Positions 7,538 to 16,243 are shown, counted from the stretch's first letter. The stretch is DNA of 34,889 bases from a bacterium (GCA_019912845.1 JAIOHU010000009.1:1-34889); one strand, 5' to 3'. The notes: generated by a model from the letters alone, not told the origin. A program made the numbers and translations.

Positions 7538-9214
7538 ATGATGAAAAGAGTAAGTCTGTTTATCTTGTTCACAATGTTAGCCGTTTCCTCTGCTTTTGCT
7601 TATTCAGGTGGACCACCCAACGACAGAGCTGGCAATCCTCCAGCTTTTGCCAACTGTACACAATGCCATTCATCTTTCCCTGTCAACAGTGGGAATGGAG
7701 CATTGGATATTACAGAGCTGTTCGAGTACACACCGGGTGAGACCTACACACTGGAAGTCAATCTCAGCGATCCAGGTCAGCAACGGTGGGGTTTTGAGTT
7801 GACCATCTATGATGATGGTAATGATTTTGCTGGTGAAATTGATGTCACCGATAATACGAATACACAGTTGAATGGTGACTTCCTCAAGCACACTGGTAAT
7901 GGCACATACTTCGGTGAGCAACAGGGAACGTGGAGCTTTGACTGGACTGCACCGGCTGAAGGAACTGGCGAAGTAACGATTTACCTTGCAGGAAATGCTG
8001 CAAATGGTAATTTCAGCACTTCAGGCGACTACATTTATACCACAACCAGTACGATTTCAGAAGCAGCCCCTGTAATGGAAATGCAAACCATTCCGTTGGC
8101 TGCCAATTTTCTCGAATTAACTTCACTCTATATTGAACCCATGGATCCGAATGCTGCGAGCGTATTCGGAATGATTGAGAATTTGGGTATTGTGTACATG
8201 GATAATGGAGGAATTTTCCTCCCACCAGACCTCAATACCATCGGCGAAGTAGATATGACTGAAGGCTATCGTATTTTTGTCAGCGAAGATGCGGAACTGG
8301 TCGTTGAAGGAACTCCATTGGCACCTGATACGGAATACATGGTCGAAGCAGGTCCCTGGAACTGGATTGGTTATCCACACGCCGATCCGATGCCGATCGA
8401 AAGTGTGATGGGCGAAATAGCCGATGATGTCGTAATCGTGATTACTGATGACGGCGATCTTTGGATTCCGCCGATTCTTAATACAATCAACAATATGGTC
8501 GCTGGTCAGGGCTACATGATCATCGTTGAGAATGATGTCAATTTTACCTATGAACCAACAGTCGGACTCGCATCAGCCGATGTAACTCCGGTTTCAACTC
8601 TTCCAACAGCACTTGACGCACCTGCTGCAACTGGACTTCCCTACGCTGTTCTGGTCAATATCGATGAAACACTGCGTAACTTCAACCCTGCAGCCATCGA
8701 ACTTTATGACAATAGCACATTGGTTGGAAAGTCGATTGTTGATGATAACTTTGAAAACATCCCGGTTATCGCATGGGAATCTGCCCCGAAATATGGTTTG
8801 GATGGTTTTACAAAGGGCAACAGCATTGATATTCGTCTGCTTGATGTTGCTGGAAATGAAATCGCAGTAGTTGCAAATGGCGACCTTCAGTTTGGTGCCG
8901 GAGCTTATGCCATAGCGACACTGGAAGCTGATGCTCTACCGACCAGCTTTGTTGTTGGCAACAGCTATCCGAATCCCTTTAACCCGAGTACAATTATTCC
9001 GGTAGTCGCCCCTGTCAGTGGTGATCTTGGTTTGAAGGTGTATGATGTTCTCGGCAGAACAATCTATCAGCAGAATGATCGAGTTGATGCCGGTCGTCAC
9101 GAGCTTCTTTTTGACGCGAATAATGCTGGTAAAGAGTTGGTGAGTGGTGTCTATTTTGTTGAAGTTTCATTCCAGAATCAGAGACACATGCAGAAGATAA
9201 CCCTGCTAAAATAA
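7538..9214 (+). CDS. Secreted choice-of-anchor V protein with CXXCH haem motif and type IX sorting tail
   Basis: A 558-residue exported protein. Residues 1-21 form a signal peptide ending in AFA. The mature N terminus carries SGGPPND and a CTQCH haem-c-type motif (Cys40-His44). A reeler-like 'choice-of-anchor V' domain then runs to about residue 170 (YTPGETYTLEVN, RWGFELTIYDD, WSFDWTAPAEGTGEV, GNAANGNFSTSGDYIY). Residues about 185-345 hold two copies of the 'W-x-W-I/L-G-Y-P ... DG ... IP ... NTI ... GYxI' unit. Residues about 365-450 hold the 'PYAVLVNIDE...ELYD...PVIAWE...GLDGF' module. The last 80 residues are a type IX sorting domain (YPNPFNPSTI ... VYDVLGR ... SGVYFVEV). AAGGAG at 7528-7533 fits ATG 7541 (7 nt) slightly better than ATG 7538. 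Surface function is unknown. Confidence 0.85.
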   Translation: MMKRVSLFILFTMLAVSSAFAYSGGPPNDRAGNPPAFANCTQCHSSFPVNSGNGALDITELFEYTPGETYTLEVNLSDPGQQRWGFELTIYDDGNDFAGEIDVTDNTNTQLNGDFLKHTGNGTYFGEQQGTWSFDWTAPAEGTGEVTIYLAGNAANGNFSTSGDYIYTTTSTISEAAPVMEMQTIPLAANFLELTSLYIEPMDPNAASVFGMIENLGIVYMDNGGIFLPPDLNTIGEVDMTEGYRIFVSEDAELVVEGTPLAPDTEYMVEAGPWNWIGYPHADPMPIESVMGEIADDVVIVITDDGDLWIPPILNTINNMVAGQGYMIIVENDVNFTYEPTVGLASADVTPVSTLPTALDAPAATGLPYAVLVNIDETLRNFNPAAIELYDNSTLVGKSIVDDNFENIPVIAWESAPKYGLDGFTKGNSIDIRLLDVAGNEIAVVANGDLQFGAGAYAIATLEADALPTSFVVGNSYPNPFNPSTIIPVVAPVSGDLGLKVYDVLGRTIYQQNDRVDAGRHELLFDANNAGKELVSGVYFVEVSFQNQRHMQKITLLK

Positions 9215-9253
9215 GATATCGGTGTATTGGATTAGATTCTTTTTTTGTTATTC

Positions 9254-9299
9254 AATCGAGTCGTATGAGTTGGAGTTGCTCACTTCATACGACTCGATT
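9254..9299 (+). terminator. Stem-loop terminator after the 7538 gene
   Basis: A perfect 15-bp inverted repeat: AATCGAGTCGTATGA (9254-9268) against TCATACGACTCGATT (9285-9299), with a 16-nt loop. It lies 40 nt after the stop codon and is flanked by T-rich sequence on both sides (TTTTTTT before it, CATTTATTTT after it). This is the strongest intrinsic-terminator candidate in the window. Confidence 0.75.
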
Positions 9300-9404
9300 C
9301 ATTTATTTTAAGTCCTTCAAGTATTTACGCGAAGCAGGCTGTCCCAATTCAGCATATTCAGGGTCATTTTAATCTATTGCATTTCTCTAAAGAAGTGTCC
9401 GATC

Positions 9405-9438
9405 GCGTCATGCCAGCGCGGGGTTAGCTGGCATCCAG
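9405..9438. repeat. Dispersed repeat GCGTCATGCCAGC...GCTGGCATCCAGG
   Basis: ATGCCAGC (9410-9417) and GCTGGCAT (9427-9434) form a perfect 8-bp stem. The same unit recurs at 16278-16314, and part of it recurs in reverse orientation at about 521-541. Confidence 0.75.
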
Positions 9439-9877
9439 GAAGGTAATAATTTTAGTGATTTCAGGACTGATAGAGTGGTGGTAATCAGAATAACACGAAC
9501 ATATAGCCGTTTCGAATGAGACAATAATGCCAAAAATCAGTATAAACGCTAATGAAAACGATTGGAAGCGACGGAAAGAAGAAAAGATTTGGTTAGAGGT
9601 AAACACGATATTTCTTTGCAGTCCTATAGTTTCTAAAAATACTTCGAGAGTTGATTCTCCCGGAGCTTTCCAAATCTAATTGACTAAGTATTGTAGATAC
9701 AATTGCTTCCGATCAATACTTAAAGTAGAAGGTGAAAGTTTGCTTTAAGCATGAGAAACAATCCTGAATGTTTCTAAAGAAATCGCTCACAATGCCGATA
9801 AAACAAGTGAGAAGGATAACAACCATCCTTTGGATGTTTCAACCGGACGGTTATTCCGGCGCAGGATCCGTTTGGTG

Positions 9878-9943
9878 AAAACGCTTCGCCTCGACCCCTT
9901 TGGCAGGGGTCACCCCAACAGGGGGCTCTAGGTGAAGCGTTTT
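9878..9943 (-). terminator. Nested hairpin, probable terminator of the SRPBCC gene
   Basis: AAAACGCTTCGCCT (9878-9891) pairs with AGGTGAAGCGTTTT (9930-9943) with one G-U pair. Inside lies a second hairpin, GACCCC-TTTGGCA-GGGGTC (9893-9911), followed by CACCCC/GGGGG. Read on the minus strand, the outer arm ends in TTTT 11 nt after the stop of the SRPBCC gene at 9955. It could equally be a dispersed palindromic element serving as a terminator. Confidence 0.5.
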
Positions 9944-9954
9944 TGTGTTTGAAG

Positions 9955-10569
9955 CTACTCAGTATTCCCATACAAAGAGACTGGCTGGTAATCCTGACCC
10001 AGATTTTCGCTCAAATCCTGCAGGTAACGTTCCAAGGTCATGGCAGGATCCATAAAAAAATGCCAGATACAACGGACAAATGGATTTGAAATGGTGCCAT
10101 CCTCAGTAACTTTGAGAAGAACACCTTCTTTCTCCTCCTGCAATTCGTAGGTCCAACCGCCAGAAAATGGCAGATTCTCCGAAGCGATCACAACCTCCAA
10201 CCTTCGAGGTGGATAAGATGCCTGAATACGATAAATAATACTTCCACCTTTTTTGTCGATCTCTTCCCAGGTCATTGGCCAGGTTTCGCTGTGCATCTTG
10301 ACTGATTCAATATCACTTCGCCAAATCGGAAAGTCTTGAGGGGTAGTCAACATAGCCCAAATGGTGCTTCCTGATGTGTTGTAACGAGCGATGCGTACAG
10401 TCTTGTGAGATGCGGGCAACGAATTACCCCATACTCCAACGCCCAGTAGAACGACTGCCAGTAGCAGAAGGGTAATAAGAATAAACTTTATATGCCGAGG
10501 GACTCCTCGCCTTTCGGAGGGGGAGGTATAATAGCGTATGAAATTAATTGTATAGCGCTGGTTATTCAT
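9955..10569 (-). CDS. Membrane-anchored SRPBCC (START-like) family protein
   Basis: A 204-residue protein with one transmembrane helix at about residues 28-47, then a single SRPBCC/polyketide-cyclase-like domain. Visible are the N-terminal strand SHKTVRIARYN, the helix-loop SGSTIWAMLTTPQDFPIWRSDIESVKM that is typical of these hydrophobic-ligand-binding folds, the W/T-rich strands, and a C-terminal helix from about residue 170. The ligand is unknown. Residues 15-26 (TSPSERRGVPRH) are encoded by a GC-rich palindrome-like stretch at about 10498-10528 that looks like an inserted repeat. The only ATG before the helix is at 10569, and its ribosome-binding sequence is weak, so a later non-ATG start is possible. 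Confidence 0.65.
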   Translation of the reverse strand: MNNQRYTINFIRYYTSPSERRGVPRHIKFILITLLLLAVVLLGVGVWGNSLPASHKTVRIARYNTSGSTIWAMLTTPQDFPIWRSDIESVKMHSETWPMTWEEIDKKGGSIIYRIQASYPPRRLEVVIASENLPFSGGWTYELQEEKEGVLLKVTEDGTISNPFVRCIWHFFMDPAMTLERYLQDLSENLGQDYQPVSLYGNTE

Positions 10570-10690
10570 TTTCTTACATTGATTCTAAAAATTAGGGTGT
10601 CTGCTGTTTGATTTCCAAACATACAAAAGCCAAGACTGATTGTACAGAGTGACAACGTTTTCATCTTATCAACCATGGTCTATTTCTGTG

Positions 10691-10718
10691 GTATATCAAC
10701 CTCCCATATTTGATATAC
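10691..10718 (+). promoter_or_regulatory. Candidate operator upstream of the PEP-synthase-like operon
   Basis: A perfect 8-bp AT-rich dyad, GTATATCA (10691-10698) and TGATATAC (10711-10718), has a 12-nt spacer. It ends about 100 nt before the ATG at 10820. The geometry suits a dimeric DNA-binding protein, possibly the response regulator encoded at 15642. No other copy was noticed in the window. Confidence 0.4.
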
Positions 10719-10819
10719 GCCACTTTGAGGATACTACGATCTTATCAGCTACTTGTTTGCACCAATTTTCACACGTACCATATAAGGTGTTCAAATATCT
10801 TTCCTGACTGGAGTGGGGA

Positions 10820-13363
10820 ATGTTAGGGCGGTCGAAAAAACAATCAATCGAAGCAGTGCATCCGGATGCTCTCCTTCAAGTAAGGAAGAAGTTTGATGAC
10901 TTTCTCGCTCTCCTTGCGCATAACAATGCAGCATTGCGACTTATTAGCGATATGGAGGAAAAATCTCAGGGTGACTACCTCTTTGATCAAACCTATATAC
11001 ACGAGAGTCTTCGAAATCTTCAGCAGGAAGTAAAAGATATCATTCATCTCATGATTGAGTTGGGTGGTGAGAAATATGAACTACTCAATCGCCGTTATGA
11101 TATCATTACCACCCAGATCAACAACACACTCCCTGGTGAAATCTCCATTATCAAAGATAATTTTGTAATTCCCCTCTCAGAAATATCCCAGGAACGAATG
11201 AACAGCGTTGGGTCAAAAGCAGCTCGCTTGGGAGAACTGAAAAAGATCGGCATGCCAGTACCTGAGGGGTTCGCTATCAGTGCGTGGGCATATAAGCACT
11301 TTCTTGATCACAACAATCTTCAGGAACGTATCAGCGAATTACTCGAACAGGTTGATATTAAGAAATACTCTGACTTGACGGCTGTAAGCCGAAAAATCCA
11401 GCAAATGGTTAATGAGGCAAGTGTACCAGACGATCTGGCATCAGCCATTGTTCAAAGCCATGACGAGTTACGAAACAGAATTTCTCCAAAACGAATTGCC
11501 TTGCGTTCAAGTGCTATCGGCGAGGATACACGTCACAGTTTCGCGGGGCAGTATGCGACTTACTTGAATGTCCGTCGCGAAGATATTGTATCCACGTACA
11601 GACGAATTCTGGCTTCCAAGTTTACTCCCAAAGCAATTTACTATTATCTCAGCCATTCACTTCAGGAATCGATGTTGTTGATGGGTGTAGTCTGTATGGA
11701 AATGGTTGATGCTTTCTCAAGTGGCGTTGTCTATACCAGGAACCCGGTAAATCCTGAGGATGGTTCTATGCTTATCCATGCAATATTCGGTTTGGGGAAA
11801 TACCTGGTGGATGGCATGGTCAGCCCGGATGTTTTTACTGTATCACACGAAACGGGTGCAATTCTAAAAAGTCAGATTTCCAAAAAAACTTCTAAATTAT
11901 CAATAAAAGCAGATGGGGGCATAGAACAGGTATTTCCTGACCACGCCGAGAAAAACAGACGGACTCTTGAGTTTGATCAGATTGCGAAGCTGACGAAATA
12001 TTCCCAAAAGTTGGAAGCACACTTCGATCACCCGCAGGATATAGAATGGGCGATTGATCAAGAAGGTGAATTGATGTTGCTGCAGAGTCGTCCACTAAGA
12101 GTGATGGCATTGGAGACTTCAGATTATTCCCCTGATCCTGCAATTATGGAGAGGATTTTTGAAGGTGGGTTGGTTGTCTGTCCGGGAGTAGGTGGCGGTG
12201 AGGTACATTTTGCATCATCCAGCCGTGATTTACAGGATATGCCGAACAATGTTGTGCTGGTTGCAAGGCATCCCTTCCCAGGGCTGGTTGCAGTGATGGA
12301 AAAAGTCAGCGCGATTATAACAGAAGTAGGTAGTGTTGCCAGCCACATGGCGACCATCGCACGAGAATACCGTACGCCTGTTTTATCCGAAGTTCCCATT
12401 GCGATGAGTTTGAAAGCTGGACAGCTCATTACTGTGGATGCAACCAATTGCGCAATATACGTTGGAATGGATGAGAAGTTTGTTCAAGCACGTCAACCTG
12501 AAAAGGAGTTGTTCGACGATCTGGAAGTAATGCAGCTCCTCTCAGCTATCCTGAAGAAAATATCCCCTCTGCGACTGATCAATCCGACAGACGCACATTT
12601 TATTCCACAGAACTGCCTGACGTACCATGATCTCACACGTTTTTGCCACCAGAAGTCCATCGAAGAACTATTTAATAGTGTCAGTGAAACTGAAGAACAG
12701 CAAAATCTAGGTTGTACCCTCAAGACTGATCTCCCTTTAACTGTAGATATCATCCAGCTTGATCAGTTGCAAAAAAGGCGAAAAAAATGTGTGATACCTG
12801 ATGATTCGATCCCTTCCATTCCCATGCAGGCGTTCTGGAACGGGTTGAAGAAACAGGGATTTCCAAAAGCACCACGTTCTCCAGTTGCGCCATCAAAAAA
12901 ATTCAGTTCAAAAGCACCTCGTCATTTCAGAAACGAATACTCCATCAAGAGTTTCGCTTTTATGAGTAGTGACTATATGCTGATCAGTTTGAGGATGGGT
13001 TATCACTTTATGACCATTGAGTCATTGTGTACCGATCGTCCACATGACAATTACATTAAACTCAAGCACAAGGGGGGTGGTGCGGCAAGAGAACGACGTA
13101 TTCGACGGATTGGTCTGCTCATGGATATCCTTAGTAGAATGGGGTTCGAGCACTTCAGCAGTGGCGACCATCTGGACAGCATGCTTTCCTATATCGATGC
13201 TGAGGAGACTCAGAAAAAGCTTTTACTCATGGGTAGGCTGACAGTGATGACCAAACAACTCGATATGGCACTAAGCTCTGATCGCATCAGCGAATGGTAC
13301 ACGAAAGATTTCATCAAACAACTGGGGTTGGCTCATTTCCATGAAGAGGAAACAGAGGCATGA
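10820..13363 (+). CDS. PEP synthase-like phosphotransferase without PEP-binding barrel
   Basis: An 847-residue cytoplasmic protein in four parts. Residues 1-115 are a helical domain of unknown role. Residues about 119-425 are a complete PPDK/PEP-synthase ATP-binding domain (KAARLGELKKIGMPVPEGF, RSSAIGEDTRHSFAGQ, SGVVYTRNPVNPEDG, DIEWAIDQEGELMLLQSRPL). Residues about 452-548 are the swivelling phospho-histidine domain, with His509 in GSVASHMATIARE. Residues 550-847 are an unrecognised C-terminal domain with NYIKLKHKGGGAARERRIRR and an MTKQLDMALSS helix. The C-terminal PEP/pyruvate TIM barrel of true PEP synthase and PPDK is absent. The enzyme can therefore plausibly autophosphorylate from ATP, but the acceptor is unknown. 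GGAG at 10810-10813 supports the start. The stop overlaps the next gene's start by 4 nt. Similar proteins are, as far as I recall, known beside sensor kinases in other phyla. Confidence 0.8.
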   Translation: MLGRSKKQSIEAVHPDALLQVRKKFDDFLALLAHNNAALRLISDMEEKSQGDYLFDQTYIHESLRNLQQEVKDIIHLMIELGGEKYELLNRRYDIITTQINNTLPGEISIIKDNFVIPLSEISQERMNSVGSKAARLGELKKIGMPVPEGFAISAWAYKHFLDHNNLQERISELLEQVDIKKYSDLTAVSRKIQQMVNEASVPDDLASAIVQSHDELRNRISPKRIALRSSAIGEDTRHSFAGQYATYLNVRREDIVSTYRRILASKFTPKAIYYYLSHSLQESMLLMGVVCMEMVDAFSSGVVYTRNPVNPEDGSMLIHAIFGLGKYLVDGMVSPDVFTVSHETGAILKSQISKKTSKLSIKADGGIEQVFPDHAEKNRRTLEFDQIAKLTKYSQKLEAHFDHPQDIEWAIDQEGELMLLQSRPLRVMALETSDYSPDPAIMERIFEGGLVVCPGVGGGEVHFASSSRDLQDMPNNVVLVARHPFPGLVAVMEKVSAIITEVGSVASHMATIAREYRTPVLSEVPIAMSLKAGQLITVDATNCAIYVGMDEKFVQARQPEKELFDDLEVMQLLSAILKKISPLRLINPTDAHFIPQNCLTYHDLTRFCHQKSIEELFNSVSETEEQQNLGCTLKTDLPLTVDIIQLDQLQKRRKKCVIPDDSIPSIPMQAFWNGLKKQGFPKAPRSPVAPSKKFSSKAPRHFRNEYSIKSFAFMSSDYMLISLRMGYHFMTIESLCTDRPHDNYIKLKHKGGGAARERRIRRIGLLMDILSRMGFEHFSSGDHLDSMLSYIDAEETQKKLLLMGRLTVMTKQLDMALSSDRISEWYTKDFIKQLGLAHFHEEETEA

Positions 13364-15546
13364 GCGGGGATGTTGCTAATAATATCACACGTCGGGAATT
13401 GCTTTTCACCTCTCGAAAATTCATCCCTCGGCTTTCACTCTTCTTCTCACTCCTGTTAGCTGGCGCTATTGTGCTTATCTATTTGAACATGAATCAACTG
13501 GAAGTTGAACTAACAGATTCCTACAACAAACAACAGTTAATTCTCGCACGTCAGCTTGGAAAACAGATTGAACTTGCCCTGAATGACATTGAAAATGAAC
13601 TCCAGACCTTTGTACGAATTACTCCGGATTTACTCAAAACCACTGAAACAGTTACACCGCAAAATAACGAGCGTGCTGATTCACTACTTTCTGGACTACG
13701 ATGGGAAAACCTGCGCGGTGTTATCGGGTATGGTTCTGCAGCGAAAGCGTACCTTGATGAAGATCGAGGGTTTACTTCCAAATCACCAGCGATCGCTCTT
13801 TCAAGCAGACTCCTTGCTCTGGCAAATGAGCGGAAACGTAGTGTTTCCTATTTGGACAGTATGCAATTGGAAGCATTTCCAACTGGAAAACGTAGAATAA
13901 CTTCAGCAATTGGAGCAACCTCACAGCTTCGCAGCTCTCCAGCAAGCGTTGTCTACCTGAAATTGGATATTACTCAACTGCTTGCGAGCTTTCTCGAAGA
14001 TGTTCGGTTCGGTGAAACTGGTTTTGTTTGGATACTCGATAGCGATGGCAGAATCTTATATCACCCGCAGAACAGATTTACAGGCAGATTTCCTCTGCAA
14101 AAGGATAATAATGAAAACGAATTAATCTGTCTGGATCATGAAAATGAAACACAACCGTCGGAATTTTTATCAGGCAATGAAGGGATAGGGGTTTATCATG
14201 GGATATGGGAGAATCCCCAGGGTGCATATTCGGAGCTGGTAGCCTATGCACCAGTACAGCATGGAGTATTGAAGGAGGGAGAGCATTGGATTGTCGCTGT
14301 TTCTGCACCTCAAAGTGAGGTTGCCAGTAGCATCCGCAAGCTGAATATGCGTGGCTACATCGTAATGATCGCGTTGTTAATCGGTTTTTTGTTGCTCCTC
14401 TTATTGGTCAGTTCGCATCAGCAACGTCTTTCAAAAACCCTGCGGAGACGAGTAGGCGAACAGGAAAAAATCATTACAAGCATTTTACAGAATACAGTCG
14501 ATGCCATCATATTCATTGATATTGAAAACCGTGTGAAATCATGGAATAAGGGTGCAGAAGTAATTTTTGGTTTCAAAGCGGACGAGATGATCGGGCAAAC
14601 ATTACATCGTCTCATTCCACCCGATCAGGATGCCGAGGAAGAGCTCAGTCAGATCGGTGAAGCTGTCCTGCACAGAGGATCCATCGAACACTACACCGCG
14701 ACTCGAATTACAAAAGAAGGTAAACGGATCATAGTCAATATCTCACGTTCCCTGGTGCATGACAGTGATGGTACAATTCAAGGCAGTACAGCAATCATCC
14801 AGGATGTGACTGACAAAGTGGACATGGATCAACGGATTTACCAGACTGAAAAACTGGCATCCATTGGTATGCTTGCCGCAGGAGTCGCTCATGAGATCAA
14901 CAATCCGCTTACCGTAATCCTGGGTTTTACTGATTTATTGCTCGAGGATGTCGAAAAGGGCTCAGGTATCCACAAAGACCTGAAAACCATCGAGGAAAAC
15001 GCCCAACATGCGCAGGGGATCGTAAAACAGTTGCTGGGTTTCGCACGTGTGCAGGAGAGTAAATCAGACCGTTGCGATGTAGCTGAGAGCGTAGAAACAG
15101 TAATCTCAGTTGTAGACTTCTCCCTGGAAAAGAAAAACATCAAACTTAACCTTGAAGTGGAGCCTGGACTGCCCGAAGCACGCGGTGATTCACGCGAATG
15201 CCAGCAGGTCTTCCTTAACCTTATCAACAATGCGGTTGCCGCGATGGGTAAAAAGGGTGGAACACTCAGGATCAAAGCCTGGCGTGAAAAAGACTGGGTA
15301 AAGGTCAGCGTGAGCGATACTGGTCATGGGATTCCCCGGGATATTCAATCGCGTATTTACGATCCGTTCTTCACGACAAAGACCGTCGGCGAAGGAACCG
15401 GGCTTGGGCTATCCCTCTGCTATGGTATGATTAAAAAACATGGTGGCAATATCACTTTTACAAGTAACTCGATTGAGGATGACCCGGATCAACCAAGCGG
15501 GACAACATTTACTGTGGAACTTCCAATTTCGACAGTGAAAAAGTAG
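13360..15546 (+). CDS. Cache-PAS sensor histidine kinase
   Basis: A 728-residue inner-membrane kinase. Transmembrane helix 1 lies at about 24-44 and an extracytoplasmic Cache-type sensor at about 45-325 (ETGFVWILDSDGRILYHP is the characteristic strand pair). Transmembrane helix 2 lies at about 331-352. A PAS domain spans about 365-485 (NTVDAIIFIDIENRVKSWN). A HisKA dimerisation domain has the phospho-acceptor His511 in AAGVAHEINNPLT. The HATPase domain has the N box LINNA near 621, DTGHGIP, FFTTK and GEGTGLGLS. All catalytic motifs are intact. The ATG overlaps the stop of the PEP-synthase-like gene (ATGA), which indicates translational coupling and near-equal synthesis. The response regulator follows after 95 nt. 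Cache domains usually bind small organic acids or amino acids; the ligand here is unknown. Confidence 0.9.
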   Translation: MSGDVANNITRRELLFTSRKFIPRLSLFFSLLLAGAIVLIYLNMNQLEVELTDSYNKQQLILARQLGKQIELALNDIENELQTFVRITPDLLKTTETVTPQNNERADSLLSGLRWENLRGVIGYGSAAKAYLDEDRGFTSKSPAIALSSRLLALANERKRSVSYLDSMQLEAFPTGKRRITSAIGATSQLRSSPASVVYLKLDITQLLASFLEDVRFGETGFVWILDSDGRILYHPQNRFTGRFPLQKDNNENELICLDHENETQPSEFLSGNEGIGVYHGIWENPQGAYSELVAYAPVQHGVLKEGEHWIVAVSAPQSEVASSIRKLNMRGYIVMIALLIGFLLLLLLVSSHQQRLSKTLRRRVGEQEKIITSILQNTVDAIIFIDIENRVKSWNKGAEVIFGFKADEMIGQTLHRLIPPDQDAEEELSQIGEAVLHRGSIEHYTATRITKEGKRIIVNISRSLVHDSDGTIQGSTAIIQDVTDKVDMDQRIYQTEKLASIGMLAAGVAHEINNPLTVILGFTDLLLEDVEKGSGIHKDLKTIEENAQHAQGIVKQLLGFARVQESKSDRCDVAESVETVISVVDFSLEKKNIKLNLEVEPGLPEARGDSRECQQVFLNLINNAVAAMGKKGGTLRIKAWREKDWVKVSVSDTGHGIPRDIQSRIYDPFFTTKTVGEGTGLGLSLCYGMIKKHGGNITFTSNSIEDDPDQPSGTTFTVELPISTVKK

Positions 15547-15641
15547 TCCTATTCGGGTGCACTGCTTAGAATGTATGTCCGATGGTCAGATTCTCGATCG
15601 GGGCTAATACACTGTAGATTCGAAACTGTTTTGAGGGGAAA

Positions 15642-16214
15642 ATGATACAGAAAATACTCGCCATTGATGATGAACCCGATATGTTACGTCTGTTGGAACG
15701 TATCGTAACCGCAAAATCTGATTACAAGATCATCATCACCAACAATCCCCTCGAACTCCCTGAACTACTGGAAAAGGAAGAGTTCGATCTCATCCTCACT
15801 GATCTGAAAATGCCCGGAATGGATGGTTTGGAGGTGCTGAATTATGTGAAGGAAAATGACCGTTTCGAGGAGGTGGTCATGCTCACCGCATTTGGCACCA
15901 TCGATACCGCAAAAGAGGCAATGAACAAAGGAGCGGCGGATTTTATCACCAAACCCTTCAAAAAGGAACAATTGCTGTTCACCATCGAACGTGTTATGCG
16001 TTGGCAACGGAAACACAAACGTCTTCGAGCATTTGAGGATGTGCTGAAAATGGAACCGCTAGATAAGGCATTGCAACAGTTTGAATCCTGCTGGTTCCGT
16101 GGATTGGTGAGACGAGTTGGTGAGGATCATCCACTATTGGCAGAAAAGTCAGGACGGTCAGTCGACTGGGTTGAAGACCGGCTGAAACAGATTGGTGAGC
16201 AGGAAAATTCCTGA
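15642..16214 (+). CDS. Response regulator with short Fis-like C-terminal region
   Basis: A 190-residue protein. Residues 1-120 form a receiver domain: acidic pair in IDDEPDM, phospho-acceptor Asp54 in LILTDLKMPGMDG, the switch Thr in MLTAFG, and Lys in FITKPFKKEQL. Residues about 130-190 do not match the common OmpR, NarL or NtrC AAA+ outputs. However, the pattern around CWFRGLVRRV...LLAEKSGRSVDWVEDRLKQIG resembles a Fis-type helix-turn-helix, as in response regulators that carry only a receiver and Fis helix. GAGGGG lies just before the ATG. It is the probable partner of the kinase that ends 95 nt upstream. A short GCTCCA/TGGAGC pair at 16222-16248 follows the stop. Confidence 0.85.
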   Translation: MIQKILAIDDEPDMLRLLERIVTAKSDYKIIITNNPLELPELLEKEEFDLILTDLKMPGMDGLEVLNYVKENDRFEEVVMLTAFGTIDTAKEAMNKGAADFITKPFKKEQLLFTIERVMRWQRKHKRLRAFEDVLKMEPLDKALQQFESCWFRGLVRRVGEDHPLLAEKSGRSVDWVEDRLKQIGEQENS

Positions 16215-16243
16215 GTTATTTGCTCCAGGTATTACATTTTAAT

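Larger units (their letters stand above)
9300..9954. other. Gene-poor region with palindromic repeats
   Basis: No gene is supported. The region holds a dispersed repeat with a hairpin near 9405-9438, a CATCC-TTT-GGATG hairpin near 9825-9840 and the nested hairpin at 9878-9943. A 60-codon frame at 9424-9606 on the minus strand begins its C-terminal coding inside the repeat and is not credible as a gene. Confidence 0.6.

Noticed and set aside
9424-9606. 60-codon minus-strand frame with a hydrophobic stretch
   Set aside because: Its C-terminal coding lies in a dispersed repeat and there is no convincing ribosome-binding site; the chance of coincidence is high.
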